64,000 nt of DNA. It comes from Paenibacillus sp. 1001270B_150601_E10 (GTDB taxonomy: Bacteria; Bacillota; Bacilli; Paenibacillales; Paenibacillaceae). The DNA lies in the NCBI RefSeq assembly GCF_015558675.1, contig NZ_JADMOL010000002.1, positions 97,965-161,964 of the forward strand. The letters are read 5' to 3'. The position numbers were made by a program, and so were the translations under genes. The notes under the pieces were generated by a model. That model had not been told where the DNA came from, ran no database searches, and worked only from the letters and a program-made list of their open reading frames with translations. Positions 44,144 to 53,968 of this stretch are shown here, one piece after another (positions within the stretch are counted from its first letter, which is position 1; each line of letters opens with the position of its first letter).

Positions 44144-45505
44144 ATGAAGAAACGGATGAATGTGATTCTCTTGATTTCGCTTGTATTTGCTCTCATGTTG
44201 GCGGGATGCAGCTCCAGCAATACAGGGACAGAAGCACCTGTGAAGGAGCAAGCCCAGACTGAGGGAACAGGAACCAATCCATCGACAGACCCAAAGCAAG
44301 AAGACAATGAACCTAAAGAGCCAGTTAAGTTGGTATTTATGGCTCCATGGAGCAAGGAGCAGGTGGAGGGCCGCTTTCATGCGGGAACGAAAGAGAAATT
44401 TCCGCATATAACGGTCGAGCCAACAGGGAAATTCGCAGATGCAACCTCCTTTGATGAGCTTTTTGCTCAAGAAGTGATGCCGGATATCATTCTGACGACT
44501 GACGGCTTTGATATTTTAAAGGAAAGAGATATGCTGCTCCCACTCGATGATCTGCTGAAAGAACGAAATTTTGATTTTAATAAAATCAGACCAGGCATCA
44601 TGGAGGCATTGCGTGCGCGGGATCCAGAAGGGCAAGGAAGACTGCTTGGCATTCCAATCGAGGATGTTACAGTTGCGCTTCATTATAATAAAACGATCTT
44701 CGATAAGTTCGGTGTGGACTATCCAACCGACGGCATGACCTGGGATGAGGTCATTGAGCTTGCGGGAAAGGTAACCGGAGAGCGTGACGGAATCCACTAC
44801 CGAGGACTTGCTACAAACCTTATGTCTCAAGCGATGACACAGCTGTCAGCGAATGGAACGGACCCGGAGACAGGAGAGCCTCAATTCTCTAAAAATCCTG
44901 CCTTCGCCAAGTTTTTTGATCTTGCCAAGCGTATCGCGAGCATTCCAGGCAACTGGGAGCCAGATATTCAATACGACTTCACCAAAGGCGAAGTGGCCAT
45001 GAGTCTCGGACTGATCGCGAATACAATTCCTCATTATCCGGATGAATTGGATTATGATGTGGTCAGCTTCCCGACTTGGTCAGATCTGCCGGGCGTGGGG
45101 CCTTCTACACTGCCGCTTACCGTTGCGATTAATAAGCACAGCAAGCATATTGATGAATCGCTCGACATTCTTGAATATTTGCTCAGTGACGAGCAGCAGC
45201 TGCGGATGCACCGTTTGGAGGTTCCTTCTGTATCGGGAGATTTAAGCATTCTCGAACAGTTTGCCGCAGATACGTTAGAGCAAAAGGAAGATCGCGAGAT
45301 GAATATCAAAGGTATTTACTCTTTGGAGCAAGCAAAGCCAGCTATCTATAGCCCTTACGGACCGGATATTCTCCTTTACGGTACGAACTTTGTAGGCTCA
45401 CAAGTGACGCCATTCCTAAAATCAGGCGATGATGTTCAGACATTCTTGCGCAAGATGGATGAGGAATACACGACCATTGTGAAAGAGCGCAAACTGCAAA
45501 ACTAA
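44144..45505 (+). CDS. sugar ABC transporter substrate-binding lipoprotein (1 of 3)
   Basis: This 453-residue family 1 extracellular solute-binding protein has a signal peptide with lipobox MLAGCSSS near residue 22, an acidic spacer (about 25-60), then the bilobed binding domain. Typical signature: FGVDYPTDGMTWDEVIELA near residue 195. The start is ATG 44144 (MKKRMNV) with GAAGGGA upstream. It follows the two permease genes by about 175 bp. The two next genes are clear paralogues, sharing the motif YPTDGMTWD, NGTDPETGE-like repeats and the C-terminal PYGP.. and FLRKMDEEY segments. Confidence 0.93.
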   Translation: MKKRMNVILLISLVFALMLAGCSSSNTGTEAPVKEQAQTEGTGTNPSTDPKQEDNEPKEPVKLVFMAPWSKEQVEGRFHAGTKEKFPHITVEPTGKFADATSFDELFAQEVMPDIILTTDGFDILKERDMLLPLDDLLKERNFDFNKIRPGIMEALRARDPEGQGRLLGIPIEDVTVALHYNKTIFDKFGVDYPTDGMTWDEVIELAGKVTGERDGIHYRGLATNLMSQAMTQLSANGTDPETGEPQFSKNPAFAKFFDLAKRIASIPGNWEPDIQYDFTKGEVAMSLGLIANTIPHYPDELDYDVVSFPTWSDLPGVGPSTLPLTVAINKHSKHIDESLDILEYLLSDEQQLRMHRLEVPSVSGDLSILEQFAADTLEQKEDREMNIKGIYSLEQAKPAIYSPYGPDILLYGTNFVGSQVTPFLKSGDDVQTFLRKMDEEYTTIVKERKLQN

Positions 45506-45596
45506 ATAGATCCATCCTTTTCATCATGAGCAATCCTAAGCAGGATGATGTGAGAGAACGACTGTGCAGAATCCGATGAAACGAAAGGGGTTATGA

Positions 45597-47003
45597 GTGG
45601 TGAAAAGGCGGTTACCTGTGTTCCTCGTTGTATGTCTTATCTTGCTGACGGTATTAGCGGGCTGCAGCGGCAATGCGGCAGAACCTGGTCCAACACCTGA
45701 TAAAGAGGCCACAACAACGACAGACAATGGATCGGCTAAGCCTGATGGGGAAGAGGAGATGGAAGCGAATCAAGCGGAAAAGACGACCTTTGTACCGTAT
45801 GACGGCGAGCCTGCAACGCTTAAATTTATTATTGCCATGGATGAGGAAACATTCAAAAATCAAATTGCCAGTCACGTCGAAGAGAAGTTTCCGAATATTA
45901 AGCTGCAGCTTGTAGAGGCGTCATTGGATCGCAACGGGCTTCAGGAGTTGAATGCCCGAGGAGAAACGCCTGATATGTACGTGATGCATGAAGGCTACGA
46001 GTTGTTTGAAGAGCTGGATATGCTTGAACCTCTTGATCCGTTTATTGAGAAGAGCAGCTATGATCTATCTATTTTTCAAGATGGAGCCATAGACATCATT
46101 CGAGCTTTAGACCCGCAGGGGGCGGGGCAGCTGTACGGACTGCCGTTTCAGGGTTCTCAAAAAGCACTTTACTACAACAAAGACATCTTTGACCGCTTTG
46201 GTGTTGACTATCCGACCGATGGAATGACGTGGGACGGGATTCTGGAGGTTGCGAAGCAGCTAACGGCTGGACGTGACGGGGTGAAGTTCAAGGGCCTGTC
46301 CTTCGGATACTATTCACATGCTTTCTCCCAGTTGGGTGTCAACGGTACGGATGCGAAGAGCGGGGAGGTGCTGTTTACGAAGGATCCAGCATTTACCCGT
46401 TACTTTGAGCTGCTTGATCGTTATCGCCGCATTCCAGGAATGATTGACCCTAGCGATTACAAGTACAGCTTCAGCAACGAGCAGAATCTGGCTATGTATG
46501 TTGGCCAGGTTCAGCATCTTCCATTGAATGCAGGAGTAGAGGGGTTGGAGTTCGATATGGTCACCGTGCCGGAATGGCCTGATCACACGGGGATTGGACC
46601 GACAGCTCCTCCTGTATCCATAAGCATCAACAAGCACAGCAAGCAAAAGGAGGCGGCTTGGTCGGTAATGGCCTATCTTTCCTCGCCCGAGGGACAGCTG
46701 ATCCTATCACGTGCGAGCAGTCCGCCGATTGTGAAGGATGAGCAGGTGATCAACGAATATGCAGCTGACGTTATAGAAGGAAGCGGAAAAGCGTATAACG
46801 TAAAGCCGATCTTTAGCCAGAAGCTGGCCGCGATCGAGGTTATATCGCCCTATGGTCCTTTAGTTACATTCCACTATGATGATTTTATCAATGTAAAGTC
46901 GAAGGACTTTGTGAAGCTTCAGGATAAGGACGTCGCCACTTTCCTGCGCGAGATTGAAGAGGAGTATGCGGTATTAGTCAAGGAGAAGCAGGCACAGCAA
47001 TAA
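45597..47003 (+). CDS. sugar ABC transporter substrate-binding lipoprotein (2 of 3)
   Basis: This 468-residue paralogue of the preceding gene starts GTG GTG (45597 or 45600) after CGAAAGGGG. It has a lipobox VLAGCSGN near residue 25, then an acidic linker. The core motif is FGVDYPTDGMTWDGILEVA, followed by GLSFGYYSHAFSQLGVNGTD and the late VISPYGPLVTFHYDDFI. Divergence in the binding-cleft stretch suggests a different ligand preference from gene 1. It is separated from gene 3 by a terminator. Confidence 0.92.
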   Translation: MVKRRLPVFLVVCLILLTVLAGCSGNAAEPGPTPDKEATTTTDNGSAKPDGEEEMEANQAEKTTFVPYDGEPATLKFIIAMDEETFKNQIASHVEEKFPNIKLQLVEASLDRNGLQELNARGETPDMYVMHEGYELFEELDMLEPLDPFIEKSSYDLSIFQDGAIDIIRALDPQGAGQLYGLPFQGSQKALYYNKDIFDRFGVDYPTDGMTWDGILEVAKQLTAGRDGVKFKGLSFGYYSHAFSQLGVNGTDAKSGEVLFTKDPAFTRYFELLDRYRRIPGMIDPSDYKYSFSNEQNLAMYVGQVQHLPLNAGVEGLEFDMVTVPEWPDHTGIGPTAPPVSISINKHSKQKEAAWSVMAYLSSPEGQLILSRASSPPIVKDEQVINEYAADVIEGSGKAYNVKPIFSQKLAAIEVISPYGPLVTFHYDDFINVKSKDFVKLQDKDVATFLREIEEEYAVLVKEKQAQQ

Positions 47004-47053
47004 GGTTGACCGGATCCGCGTGATGCGGCTTAGCATCTGTCTGATAACAAAAA

Positions 47054-47077
47054 GGAGGCAGTTCGCTGCCTCTTTCT
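47054..47077 (+). terminator. UUCG-loop terminator between binding-protein genes 2 and 3
   Basis: GAGGCAG pairs with CTGCCTC around TTCG, followed by TTTCTCTTT. It divides the array into two transcripts unless read through. Confidence 0.8.
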
Positions 47078-47142
47078 CTTTATAGACTTCTAGCGGATGA
47101 TTTGATAACGATCAGCAAGTTCAAGCTTGAGGAGGATACCAG

Positions 47143-48498
47143 ATGGTCAGGAAGCGAGTTATTCTATTCTTACTTAGCCTAATGCTGCTATTCATTGTCT
47201 CTGCTTGCTCAAGCGGAGGAACACCGGAAGCACAGCCAGCACCAACTCAAGAATCACAGACCAAAGAAGAAGCGAAGCCTGAGGAGCAAGCGCCTGCGAA
47301 GACATTCTCCAATGAACCTGCTGAGCTGCTTGTCGCCACACCGTGGGGGGAGGAATACTTCAATACTCGCATCGGAGATTATATGCGGGAGAAGCTGCCT
47401 CATATCCAAGTGACCCATGTGGATTGGAACGGTACGGTGGAGAAGATGCAGGAGCTTAATGCCTCGCAAACCGTTCCGGATATTGTGCTTGCCTATACAG
47501 GCCAGGCGCCGTTGGAAGAGCTGGAAATGGTCTATCCGCTTGATGACATGATAAAAGAGTATGGCATAGATCTTAGCACGGTGGACCCAGCGATTGTTGC
47601 CCAAGTCCAATCCCGCGATAAGGAAGGCCGCTTGATCGGCATTCCACAAGAGATGGGCGTTATCGGACTTCATTACAATAAGGAAATCTTTGATCTGTTC
47701 GGTGTTGAATATCCAAGCGATGATATGACCTGGGATGAAGCCATTGAGCTGGCAAAGCAGCTGACCGCGGAACGAAATGGCATAAAATATCGCGGACTGG
47801 AGCTTGGCAGCTACTCCTTCCCGTTGAAGCAGTTGTCTGTCACGTATACCGACCCTGACACAGGCGAGGTTCAGTTGACGAAGAAGGCAGAGTTTGTGCA
47901 ATACATGGAGCTAATGAAGAAGCTGTACAGCATTCCTGGCATGTATGATGAGAACATGAGCGGCTTTAGCGAAAAAACGGTTGCGATGCATATTGATTGG
48001 CATGGATACCTGACGTGGTTCGGAGGCAATGACGAAGAAGCGAAGGAGTTCCAGCAGGAAATGGATATCGTGCCTGTGCCCACGTTCCCTGGCAAGGAAC
48101 TTACAGCTCCAACACCGAATACGCAGATCTTTACGATCAATGCGTTCAGTGAGCATAAGGAAGCTGCCTTCCAGTGGATCCTGGAGAGCATTTCACCCGA
48201 ATATCAATCCATCCTGGCTAAGGCGGGCACTCCGTCTGTGCTTACAGGAGACAAGACGATCAATGAGCAATTCGCACAAGACAACATTCGTTATGAAGGG
48301 AAAAATATTGCAGCGTTCTTCCAATATCCATTCACGCCACCGCCTGCAAAGAGCAGTCCCTGGGACAGCTATGTGAAGCTTGATGATGGCATGAAGGAAT
48401 TTTTACAATCGGATATGGATATTCAAGTGTTTTTAAGAAAGCTGGAGGAGGAGTCGCAGAAGGCGATTCAGGAAGCGAAGTCAGCCAGCGGACAATAA
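47143..48498 (+). CDS. sugar ABC transporter substrate-binding lipoprotein (3 of 3)
   Basis: The third paralogue has 451 residues. Lipobox VSACSSGG is at about residue 22, followed by a Gln/Glu/Pro-rich linker. Core motif FGVEYPSDDMTWDEAIELA and end segment QVFLRKLEEESQKAIQE match genes 1 and 2. The ATG has CTTGAGGAGGATACC upstream. Because a terminator precedes it, it should have its own promoter in the 60-bp gap or depend on read-through. Ligand unknown. Confidence 0.92.
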   Translation: MVRKRVILFLLSLMLLFIVSACSSGGTPEAQPAPTQESQTKEEAKPEEQAPAKTFSNEPAELLVATPWGEEYFNTRIGDYMREKLPHIQVTHVDWNGTVEKMQELNASQTVPDIVLAYTGQAPLEELEMVYPLDDMIKEYGIDLSTVDPAIVAQVQSRDKEGRLIGIPQEMGVIGLHYNKEIFDLFGVEYPSDDMTWDEAIELAKQLTAERNGIKYRGLELGSYSFPLKQLSVTYTDPDTGEVQLTKKAEFVQYMELMKKLYSIPGMYDENMSGFSEKTVAMHIDWHGYLTWFGGNDEEAKEFQQEMDIVPVPTFPGKELTAPTPNTQIFTINAFSEHKEAAFQWILESISPEYQSILAKAGTPSVLTGDKTINEQFAQDNIRYEGKNIAAFFQYPFTPPPAKSSPWDSYVKLDDGMKEFLQSDMDIQVFLRKLEEESQKAIQEAKSASGQ

Positions 48499-48510
48499 CA
48501 GATGAACGAA

Positions 48511-48542
48511 GGCCCTCAACCATATGGATATGGAAGAGGGCC
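48511..48542. terminator. terminator between the binding-protein array and membrane gene
   Basis: GGCCCTC pairs with GAGGGCC (with CCATAT/ATATGG inside). Convergent genes on either side. Confidence 0.75.
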
Positions 48543-48595
48543 GTGTTATCTCTTGCAGGTATTGGAGTAAATCATCCGTTCTCGTAATTCCTGCT

Positions 48596-49321
48596 TTAAC
48601 CTTCATATCTTCTTGCTTCATTATAGGTATGCATTAAGGCTATAAACAACAGCGTCATCATCACATTGTATACCACAAGGATCACGAGGAGCAGGATCGG
48701 AGCAGTATACAGATTCGCGATCAAGCTGGCAGCACCTGAAAAGATGAGGATCAAGGCAGCCATCCCAATCGAAGCGGGCCAATGCTGCTTCAAGGTCTGA
48801 AAAGCACGGCGAAATGCTGCGTCAAAAGGGAGTCTGTCCGTTACCATCGTAAACTCCAAATAAACAAACAGCACGCGAAATGCTAAAAAGAACAACAAAG
48901 CCGCCCCGGATCCGATCGTGCCGAACAGCAGGAGGAGCAGTGCGCCAGCAGCAGAAGTGGCGAGCAGCAGTGCGAAGTACAAGAACATGAAGGGCAGGCC
49001 GTATCGCGTATTGGCCTTCATGATCTGGGCAGTGGGCAGCGAAGTATCCTCACATGCAGCAACAAGCGCACGAATATATCCCCCTTGTCCAAATGACCAT
49101 AACAGAATGACGACCAGCAAAAACCATGAAAAGGGAAGAGAGAACAATTGAAAGATTGATGGGAGTCCCATGCTTAATATCACGCGCGAGCTTGACTGCG
49201 ATTCTAGCGGAAAGGCATGAGAGACGAGCAGCAGCCCTAACAGGATCATATCGATAACGATCGGCTGCAGGATCACATATGGATGACGCTTAAGCGTACG
49301 AAATGCTTGCACGATTGACAT
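48596..49321 (-). CDS. integral membrane protein, unknown function (241 aa)
   Basis: This protein has six hydrophobic segments in a pattern like DUF975/YciC-type membrane proteins: MSIVQAFRTLKRHPYVILQP at the start and RAFQTLKQHWPASIGMAALI as an internal repeat of the FxxLKxHP-like motif. The start at 49321 follows CAAGGAGGCTGCC on the minus strand; a longer frame to 49351 is less likely. No catalytic motif is seen. It lies about 70 bp downstream of the kinase/regulator pair on the same strand and could be part of their regulon. Confidence 0.7.
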   Translation of the reverse strand: MSIVQAFRTLKRHPYVILQPIVIDMILLGLLLVSHAFPLESQSSSRVILSMGLPSIFQLFSLPFSWFLLVVILLWSFGQGGYIRALVAACEDTSLPTAQIMKANTRYGLPFMFLYFALLLATSAAGALLLLLFGTIGSGAALLFFLAFRVLFVYLEFTMVTDRLPFDAAFRRAFQTLKQHWPASIGMAALILIFSGAASLIANLYTAPILLLVILVVYNVMMTLLFIALMHTYNEARRYEG

Positions 49322-49390
49322 GGCAGCCTCCTTGGGAATAAAGATCGACAATCGTATTTCAATGGTAACGGTTAAAGGATGAGCTCACAT

Positions 49391-50791
49391 TCAGCCAGCA
49401 GACAAATGGTGTCTTGGCTGCTCCAGCAGAGAGAGCTGCTGGCTGGGAAGGCGAATCCAGAAGATGGACCCTTCACCAAGGGTGCTCTCTGCCCAGATCT
49501 CGCCTTGATGGGCTTCAACAAGTGCTTTCGCTATGCTTAGTCCTACACCTAAACCGCCACTGTCTCTCGATCGGGATTTATCGGTTCGATAGAATCGGTC
49601 AAATATGCGGGGCAGCTCTTCTTCCGCAATTCCAATGCCCGTATCCTTGCAGTAAATGGAAAAGCTTTCGTCCTGTGAGACAATGCCCACCTCGATCTGG
49701 CCGCCGCGGGGCGTATACTTAATGGCGTTATACATCACATTCGATACAATTTGCATAATGCGGTCAGGATCTGCCTGTATCACACAAGGGGTGCGGGACG
49801 GAATGAAGTCGAAATAAATTCCCTTTTCCCGGCTCAAGAACAAGAAGCCCTCATAGATGCTTTGCACGACGCGGGATAGGTTGACCTCCTGCTTATTGAG
49901 CTCGAATTGAGCTCCCTCTGCTTCCGAGAGCTTCTCCATGTCCTCGACAAGTCGATAGAGTCTCTCGATATCTACGAGTATTCTCTGGATATTATTGGTT
50001 GTCAGCGGGTAAATGCCATCAATAATCGCATCAAGATGAGACAGGACAGCCGTCAGCGGTGTCCGAAGCTCATGCGTAAGGTCCTGCATCAGCTGGTTGC
50101 GCCAGGCTTCGTGGCGTTCAAACTGCTGTATCAGCGAATTGATGGCGGTGATCAGCACCTTAGCTTCTGCTGTTCCGCGAACGGGAATCGTTTCCCAGTG
50201 GTTATCGATAACAATCGACTCCGCTAAACGAGCCGCAGCACGTAGATTTCGACTTAACCGCCAAGAAGTGTACACAGATAAGGCTATAGCGATGCTAATG
50301 AATAGATATAACAGCTGCTTGCTTCGCCGCTCATACTGATCTTCCAGCTGCTGAAGGGCAGGTGAGTAATTCGCATTGTCGAGATCGTAATAGGTTGTAA
50401 GATAGCCATCAATCTGCCCATCTCTAATGATCGGGGCTTCAACGGTATAGAGAGAAGACCGAGTCAGCCAATCGTGATCGAGCAGATCAATGAGGATCGT
50501 CTCTCGATGCTCATCTAGGTAGCGAATAGGGACAGAAAAGTGATAGGCTGTCTCTTTAAAAATAGGCAATAGCTCCTCCTGATCAGGATGAACCTTCAGA
50601 CGTTCACGAAGCACATATAATAAATGATAGCTTTGCTCCTTGGCATATTGCTGCTTATATTGGATCAGTTGCTTGCTCCATGACTGAGTCAGGGCCATAT
50701 AGAAGCCAATGATCAAGATAATCGAAATGCCGAACAGCAGAATAAGAAGCCCGTTTCTTGTTGAGAATGTGAGCGAAGTGAATTTCCGCAT
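49391..50791 (-). CDS. sensor histidine kinase
   Basis: This 466-residue membrane kinase has one N-terminal membrane segment (about residues 13-33), an extracellular sensor of about 125 residues and a second membrane segment (about 158-180). HAMP-like sequence and HisKA with the H-box DLTHELRTPLTAVLSHLDAI follow, then the full HATPase domain (N box MYNAIKYTPRGGQIEV, G1 KDTGIGIAEEELPRIFDRFY, G2 DSGGLGVGLSIAKALV). All catalytic boxes are present. The response regulator gene ends 9 bp upstream, so they are one operon. Signal unknown. Confidence 0.95.
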   Translation of the reverse strand: MRKFTSLTFSTRNGLLILLFGISIILIIGFYMALTQSWSKQLIQYKQQYAKEQSYHLLYVLRERLKVHPDQEELLPIFKETAYHFSVPIRYLDEHRETILIDLLDHDWLTRSSLYTVEAPIIRDGQIDGYLTTYYDLDNANYSPALQQLEDQYERRSKQLLYLFISIAIALSVYTSWRLSRNLRAAARLAESIVIDNHWETIPVRGTAEAKVLITAINSLIQQFERHEAWRNQLMQDLTHELRTPLTAVLSHLDAIIDGIYPLTTNNIQRILVDIERLYRLVEDMEKLSEAEGAQFELNKQEVNLSRVVQSIYEGFLFLSREKGIYFDFIPSRTPCVIQADPDRIMQIVSNVMYNAIKYTPRGGQIEVGIVSQDESFSIYCKDTGIGIAEEELPRIFDRFYRTDKSRSRDSGGLGVGLSIAKALVEAHQGEIWAESTLGEGSIFWIRLPSQQLSLLEQPRHHLSAG

Positions 50792-50800
50792 ACGATCTCC

Positions 50801-51496
50801 TCATTCATCCGGCTGAAAATTGAATTTGTAGCCAGAACCGATCTTTGTCGTGATATACTGCGGGTTCTTAGGGTCCTCTTCAATTTTCTTTCGAATGTTG
50901 CGAATATGTACATCCATGACTCTACCATCGCCGATAAATCGATAGCCTTGTACCTCATAGGAGAGGTCATGACGGCTAAATACTTTGCCAGGCTTTTTTA
51001 CAAGAATGCTTAGTGTACGGAACTCCGTTGCAGTCAGGTTTGCAGGTCGCCCATCGATGTATACATCTTCCAATTCAAAGTTAACCATAAGCTTTCGCCG
51101 ATTGAAGTATAGAAGGCTCGGTCCCATCTTATTCATGAGATTCATCCGTCGCTGAAGGGCATAGATGCGTGCAATAACTTCTTTCATACGAAATGGCTTC
51201 GTAATATAATCGTCCGCACCCAGATTCAGTCCATGAATCATGTCCACTTCGCGAGCCTTTGACGTAATCATAATCAAAGGTACATTGGAAACCTGCCTAA
51301 TACTGCGGCATACATCCTCTCCCGGCAGACCAGGAATCATGAGATCCAGCACGATCAAATCCAGCTTGTGCAGCTGGAGCTTCTTCAGCGCTTCTCTGCC
51401 ATCGCTCGTTATGTGCACATTCCAACCCTCATTAATAAAATACGACTGCAGGATATCCCGGACCGAGGCTTCGTCTTCTACAATCAAGATGTCCAT
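50801..51496 (-). CDS. OmpR-family response regulator
   Basis: A 231-residue regulator: receiver domain with acidic pocket MDILIVEDEASVRDIL, phospho-acceptor Asp in LIVLDLMIPGLPGEDVC and Lys in DDYITKPFRMKEV; winged-helix effector domain with NLTATEFRTLSILVKKPGKV and DVHIRNIRKKIEEDP. First gene of the two-component operon. The 5' side has CTAGGGGGTAACAG before ATG. The 436-bp gap upstream must contain its promoter. Confidence 0.95.
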   Translation of the reverse strand: MDILIVEDEASVRDILQSYFINEGWNVHITSDGREALKKLQLHKLDLIVLDLMIPGLPGEDVCRSIRQVSNVPLIMITSKAREVDMIHGLNLGADDYITKPFRMKEVIARIYALQRRMNLMNKMGPSLLYFNRRKLMVNFELEDVYIDGRPANLTATEFRTLSILVKKPGKVFSRHDLSYEVQGYRFIGDGRVMDVHIRNIRKKIEEDPKNPQYITTKIGSGYKFNFQPDE

Positions 51497-51854
51497 TCTG
51501 TTACCCCCTAGAACTCTTCATCATGATGTTGTGACTTACAGCTTTCCTCATTTATGTATTCAAATGCAGTATGAACGATGATAGGTAGTGAAGCTCTATT
51601 AGACTGTTATAATCGCTTCATTTATAGGACTAGAGCCATGCATCATATTCGGCTGGGGAATATATCAACTATACAAATATGTTATTAGTAAACGCTTACA
51701 ATAATGAATGGTTATATTTTACATCAAATTCTATCGATGTGGGAGCCTGATGTTAAGCGAGTTTGTGAAATGCGTCTTTGGCATGATAAGTGTTACAGAC
51801 AGAAGCCCTAGTTTTTGTAGAAAGATGTAAACGAACATCTTCATGTATTAGGAG
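51497..51854. other. non-coding gap between ilvD end and two-component operon
   Basis: AT-rich, no gene supported. It should hold the promoter for the regulator/kinase operon on the minus strand, but I cannot choose one -10/-35 pair with confidence. Confidence 0.4.
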
Positions 51855-51896
51855 AAAAAGACCAGCTAGAGCGAAGGGAATTCGTTCTAACTGGTC
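51855..51896 (-). terminator. ilvD terminator
   Basis: GACCAGCTAGAGCGAA (51860-51875) pairs with TTCGTTCTAACTGGTC (51881-51896), one mismatch, with CTTTTTCTC following on the minus strand. Confidence 0.85.
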
Positions 51897-51932
51897 ATGT
51901 TGTTGAATCATAGAAGGAATAGATTAGAGAGA

Positions 51933-53618
51933 TTAGATCTTCAATACGCCGCCTTGGCTAGCATTCGTTACAAGCTTGGAGTAGCGAGCGAGCAGGCCGG
52001 TCTTCACTTTAGGCTCAAAGCCCTTCCATTCAGCACGACGCTTCGCTAGTTCTTCATCAGATACAAGCAACTCGATCTTACGATCATTCAGGTTAAGATC
52101 AATGATGTCGCCGTCTTGAACGAAAGCAATTGGACCGCCTTCAGCAGCCTCAGGTGAGATGTGGCCGATGCTGATTCCGCGCGAAGCGCCGGAGAAACGT
52201 CCGTCTGTGATCAAGCCGACTTTAGCGCCAAGTCCCATACCGACGATTTGGGAAGTAGGAGCGAGCATTTCTGGCATACCAGGGCCACCCTTAGGTCCTT
52301 CGTAGCGAATGACAACGACATGGCCTTCTTTAACCTGGCCATTCGCAATGCCTGCCAACGCTTCATCTTGAGAATCGAAGCAGATCGCAGGTCCGGTATG
52401 ATGGCCGCCTACGGATGGGTCGACAGCGCCTACCTTGACAATCGCGCCTTCTGGTGCAAGGTTACCGAACAATACCGCAAGACCGCCGCGAGCGGAATGA
52501 GGGTTGTCAATCGTATGGATGACTTCCGTATTCAAGATCTCGCAGCCAGCAACGTTCTCGCGAAGCGTGTTGCCGGTTACGGTGATGCATTCTCCATGTA
52601 GGGCGCCGTCAAGCTTGAACAGCTCATTGAGGACCGCGCTTACGCCGCCTGCATTGTGCACATCTTCGATATGCCAGTCAGAAGCAGGCGCAATCTTCGC
52701 AAGGTGAGGAACGCGTTCTGCCACTTCATTGATGCGGCCAATCGAATATTCAACGCCAGCTTCATGAGCGATTGCAAGGGTATGAAGAACAGTGTTGGTA
52801 GAACCGCCCATCGCCATATCAAGAGCGAAGGCATTGTCGATTGCTTTTTCCGTAACGATATCACGAGGCTTAATGTCTCGCTTGATCAGCTCCATAAGCT
52901 GTGCAGCGGAGCGCTTCACGAATTCGCGGCGCTCTGGGGATACGGCAAGGATTGTGCCGTTGCCAGGAAGCGCAAGACCAAGCGCTTCAGCCAAGCAGTT
53001 CATGGAGTTGGCTGTGAACATACCGGAACAGGAGCCGCATGTTGGACAGCCGTATTGTTCCAGCTCGAGCAGGCTCTGTTCATCGATCTTGCCTGATTGG
53101 AAGGCACCTACGCCCTCAAATACGCTTGTAAGCGAGATGGAGCGTCCTGTTGAGTCTTTACCAGCCTTCATTGGGCCGCCGCTTACAAATACGGTTGGGA
53201 TGTTGCAGCGAAGGGCACCCATGATCATCCCTGGTGTAATCTTGTCACAGTTCGGGATACATACCATACCGTCGAACCAGTGTGCAGAAACGACGGTTTC
53301 TACGGAATCTGCAATAATATCTCGGCTTGGCAAGGAATAGCGCATGCCGATATGTCCCATGGCAATCCCATCATCAACACCGATCGTGTTGAATTCGAAC
53401 GGAACGCCGCCAGCTTCACGAATCGCATCCTTAACAATCTTGCCGAATTCCTGCAAATGCACATGGCCAGGAACGATATCAATGTAAGAGTTACATACTG
53501 CGATAAATGGCTTGTCGAAATCTTCTTCCTTAACGCCAGCTGCACGAAGCAAGCTGCGGTGAGGAGCACGATCAAAACCTTTTTTAATCATATCTGAGCG
53601 CATTCTAGGGGATGCCAT
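51933..53618 (-). CDS. ilvD: dihydroxy-acid dehydratase
   Basis: This 561-residue Fe-S dehydratase of valine, leucine and isoleucine synthesis has the signature [13 protein letters not shown], preceded by [13 protein letters not shown] [18 protein letters not shown] (cluster Cys). [20 protein letters not shown] provides further cluster Cys, and [15 protein letters not shown] with [15 protein letters not shown] are also conserved. The start ATG 53618 ([20 protein letters not shown]) follows GTGGAGGAATCG; a longer frame to 53687 is unlikely. No T-box was found in the leader. CodY-type control is possible but no clear box was seen. Monocistronic. Confidence 0.97.
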   Translation of the reverse strand: MASPRMRSDMIKKGFDRAPHRSLLRAAGVKEEDFDKPFIAVCNSYIDIVPGHVHLQEFGKIVKDAIREAGGVPFEFNTIGVDDGIAMGHIGMRYSLPSRDIIADSVETVVSAHWFDGMVCIPNCDKITPGMIMGALRCNIPTVFVSGGPMKAGKDSTGRSISLTSVFEGVGAFQSGKIDEQSLLELEQYGCPTCGSCSGMFTANSMNCLAEALGLALPGNGTILAVSPERREFVKRSAAQLMELIKRDIKPRDIVTEKAIDNAFALDMAMGGSTNTVLHTLAIAHEAGVEYSIGRINEVAERVPHLAKIAPASDWHIEDVHNAGGVSAVLNELFKLDGALHGECITVTGNTLRENVAGCEILNTEVIHTIDNPHSARGGLAVLFGNLAPEGAIVKVGAVDPSVGGHHTGPAICFDSQDEALAGIANGQVKEGHVVVIRYEGPKGGPGMPEMLAPTSQIVGMGLGAKVGLITDGRFSGASRGISIGHISPEAAEGGPIAFVQDGDIIDLNLNDRKIELLVSDEELAKRRAEWKGFEPKVKTGLLARYSKLVTNASQGGVLKI

Positions 53619-53854
53619 TTCGATTCCTCCACTTCTGTACGTCATTGCTTCAACGTAAATCAAGTTATTAATATATGAGTCTACCATAATTGTGGAAAAA
53701 ACACATAATCTTTTTTAACTCAAAAACTCGTATTTTATATAAAAAGTGACTAAGAGTAACAGTGCAGGGTTATGGCATCCATGCGGGTCAGGACCGTCTC
53801 CAATTGAATGCGGCCATTGAAATAGGGCAAGAAAGAAGAGGGATAGAGGAAATA

Positions 53855-53890
53855 ACACAGGGCGCAACCTTATGGGTTGCGCCCTGTGTT
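53855..53890 (-). terminator. perfect terminator after the acyltransferase gene
   Basis: ACACAGGGCGCAACC pairs perfectly (15 bp) with GGTTGCGCCCTGTGT around a 5-nt loop. It serves the minus-strand acyltransferase gene 79 bp away. Confidence 0.85.
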
Positions 53891-53968
53891 TAGGAGTGAA
53901 GCGGTAAAGTATATGTGAAGCATTCGTTTGGATCCGGTGTGATGAGATGAAGGGTTAGCGGGGGGAGG

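Noticed and set aside
53619..53760. Branched-chain T-box leader before ilvD
   Set aside because: No T-box sequence or antiterminator is visible and the leader is too short and AT-rich.
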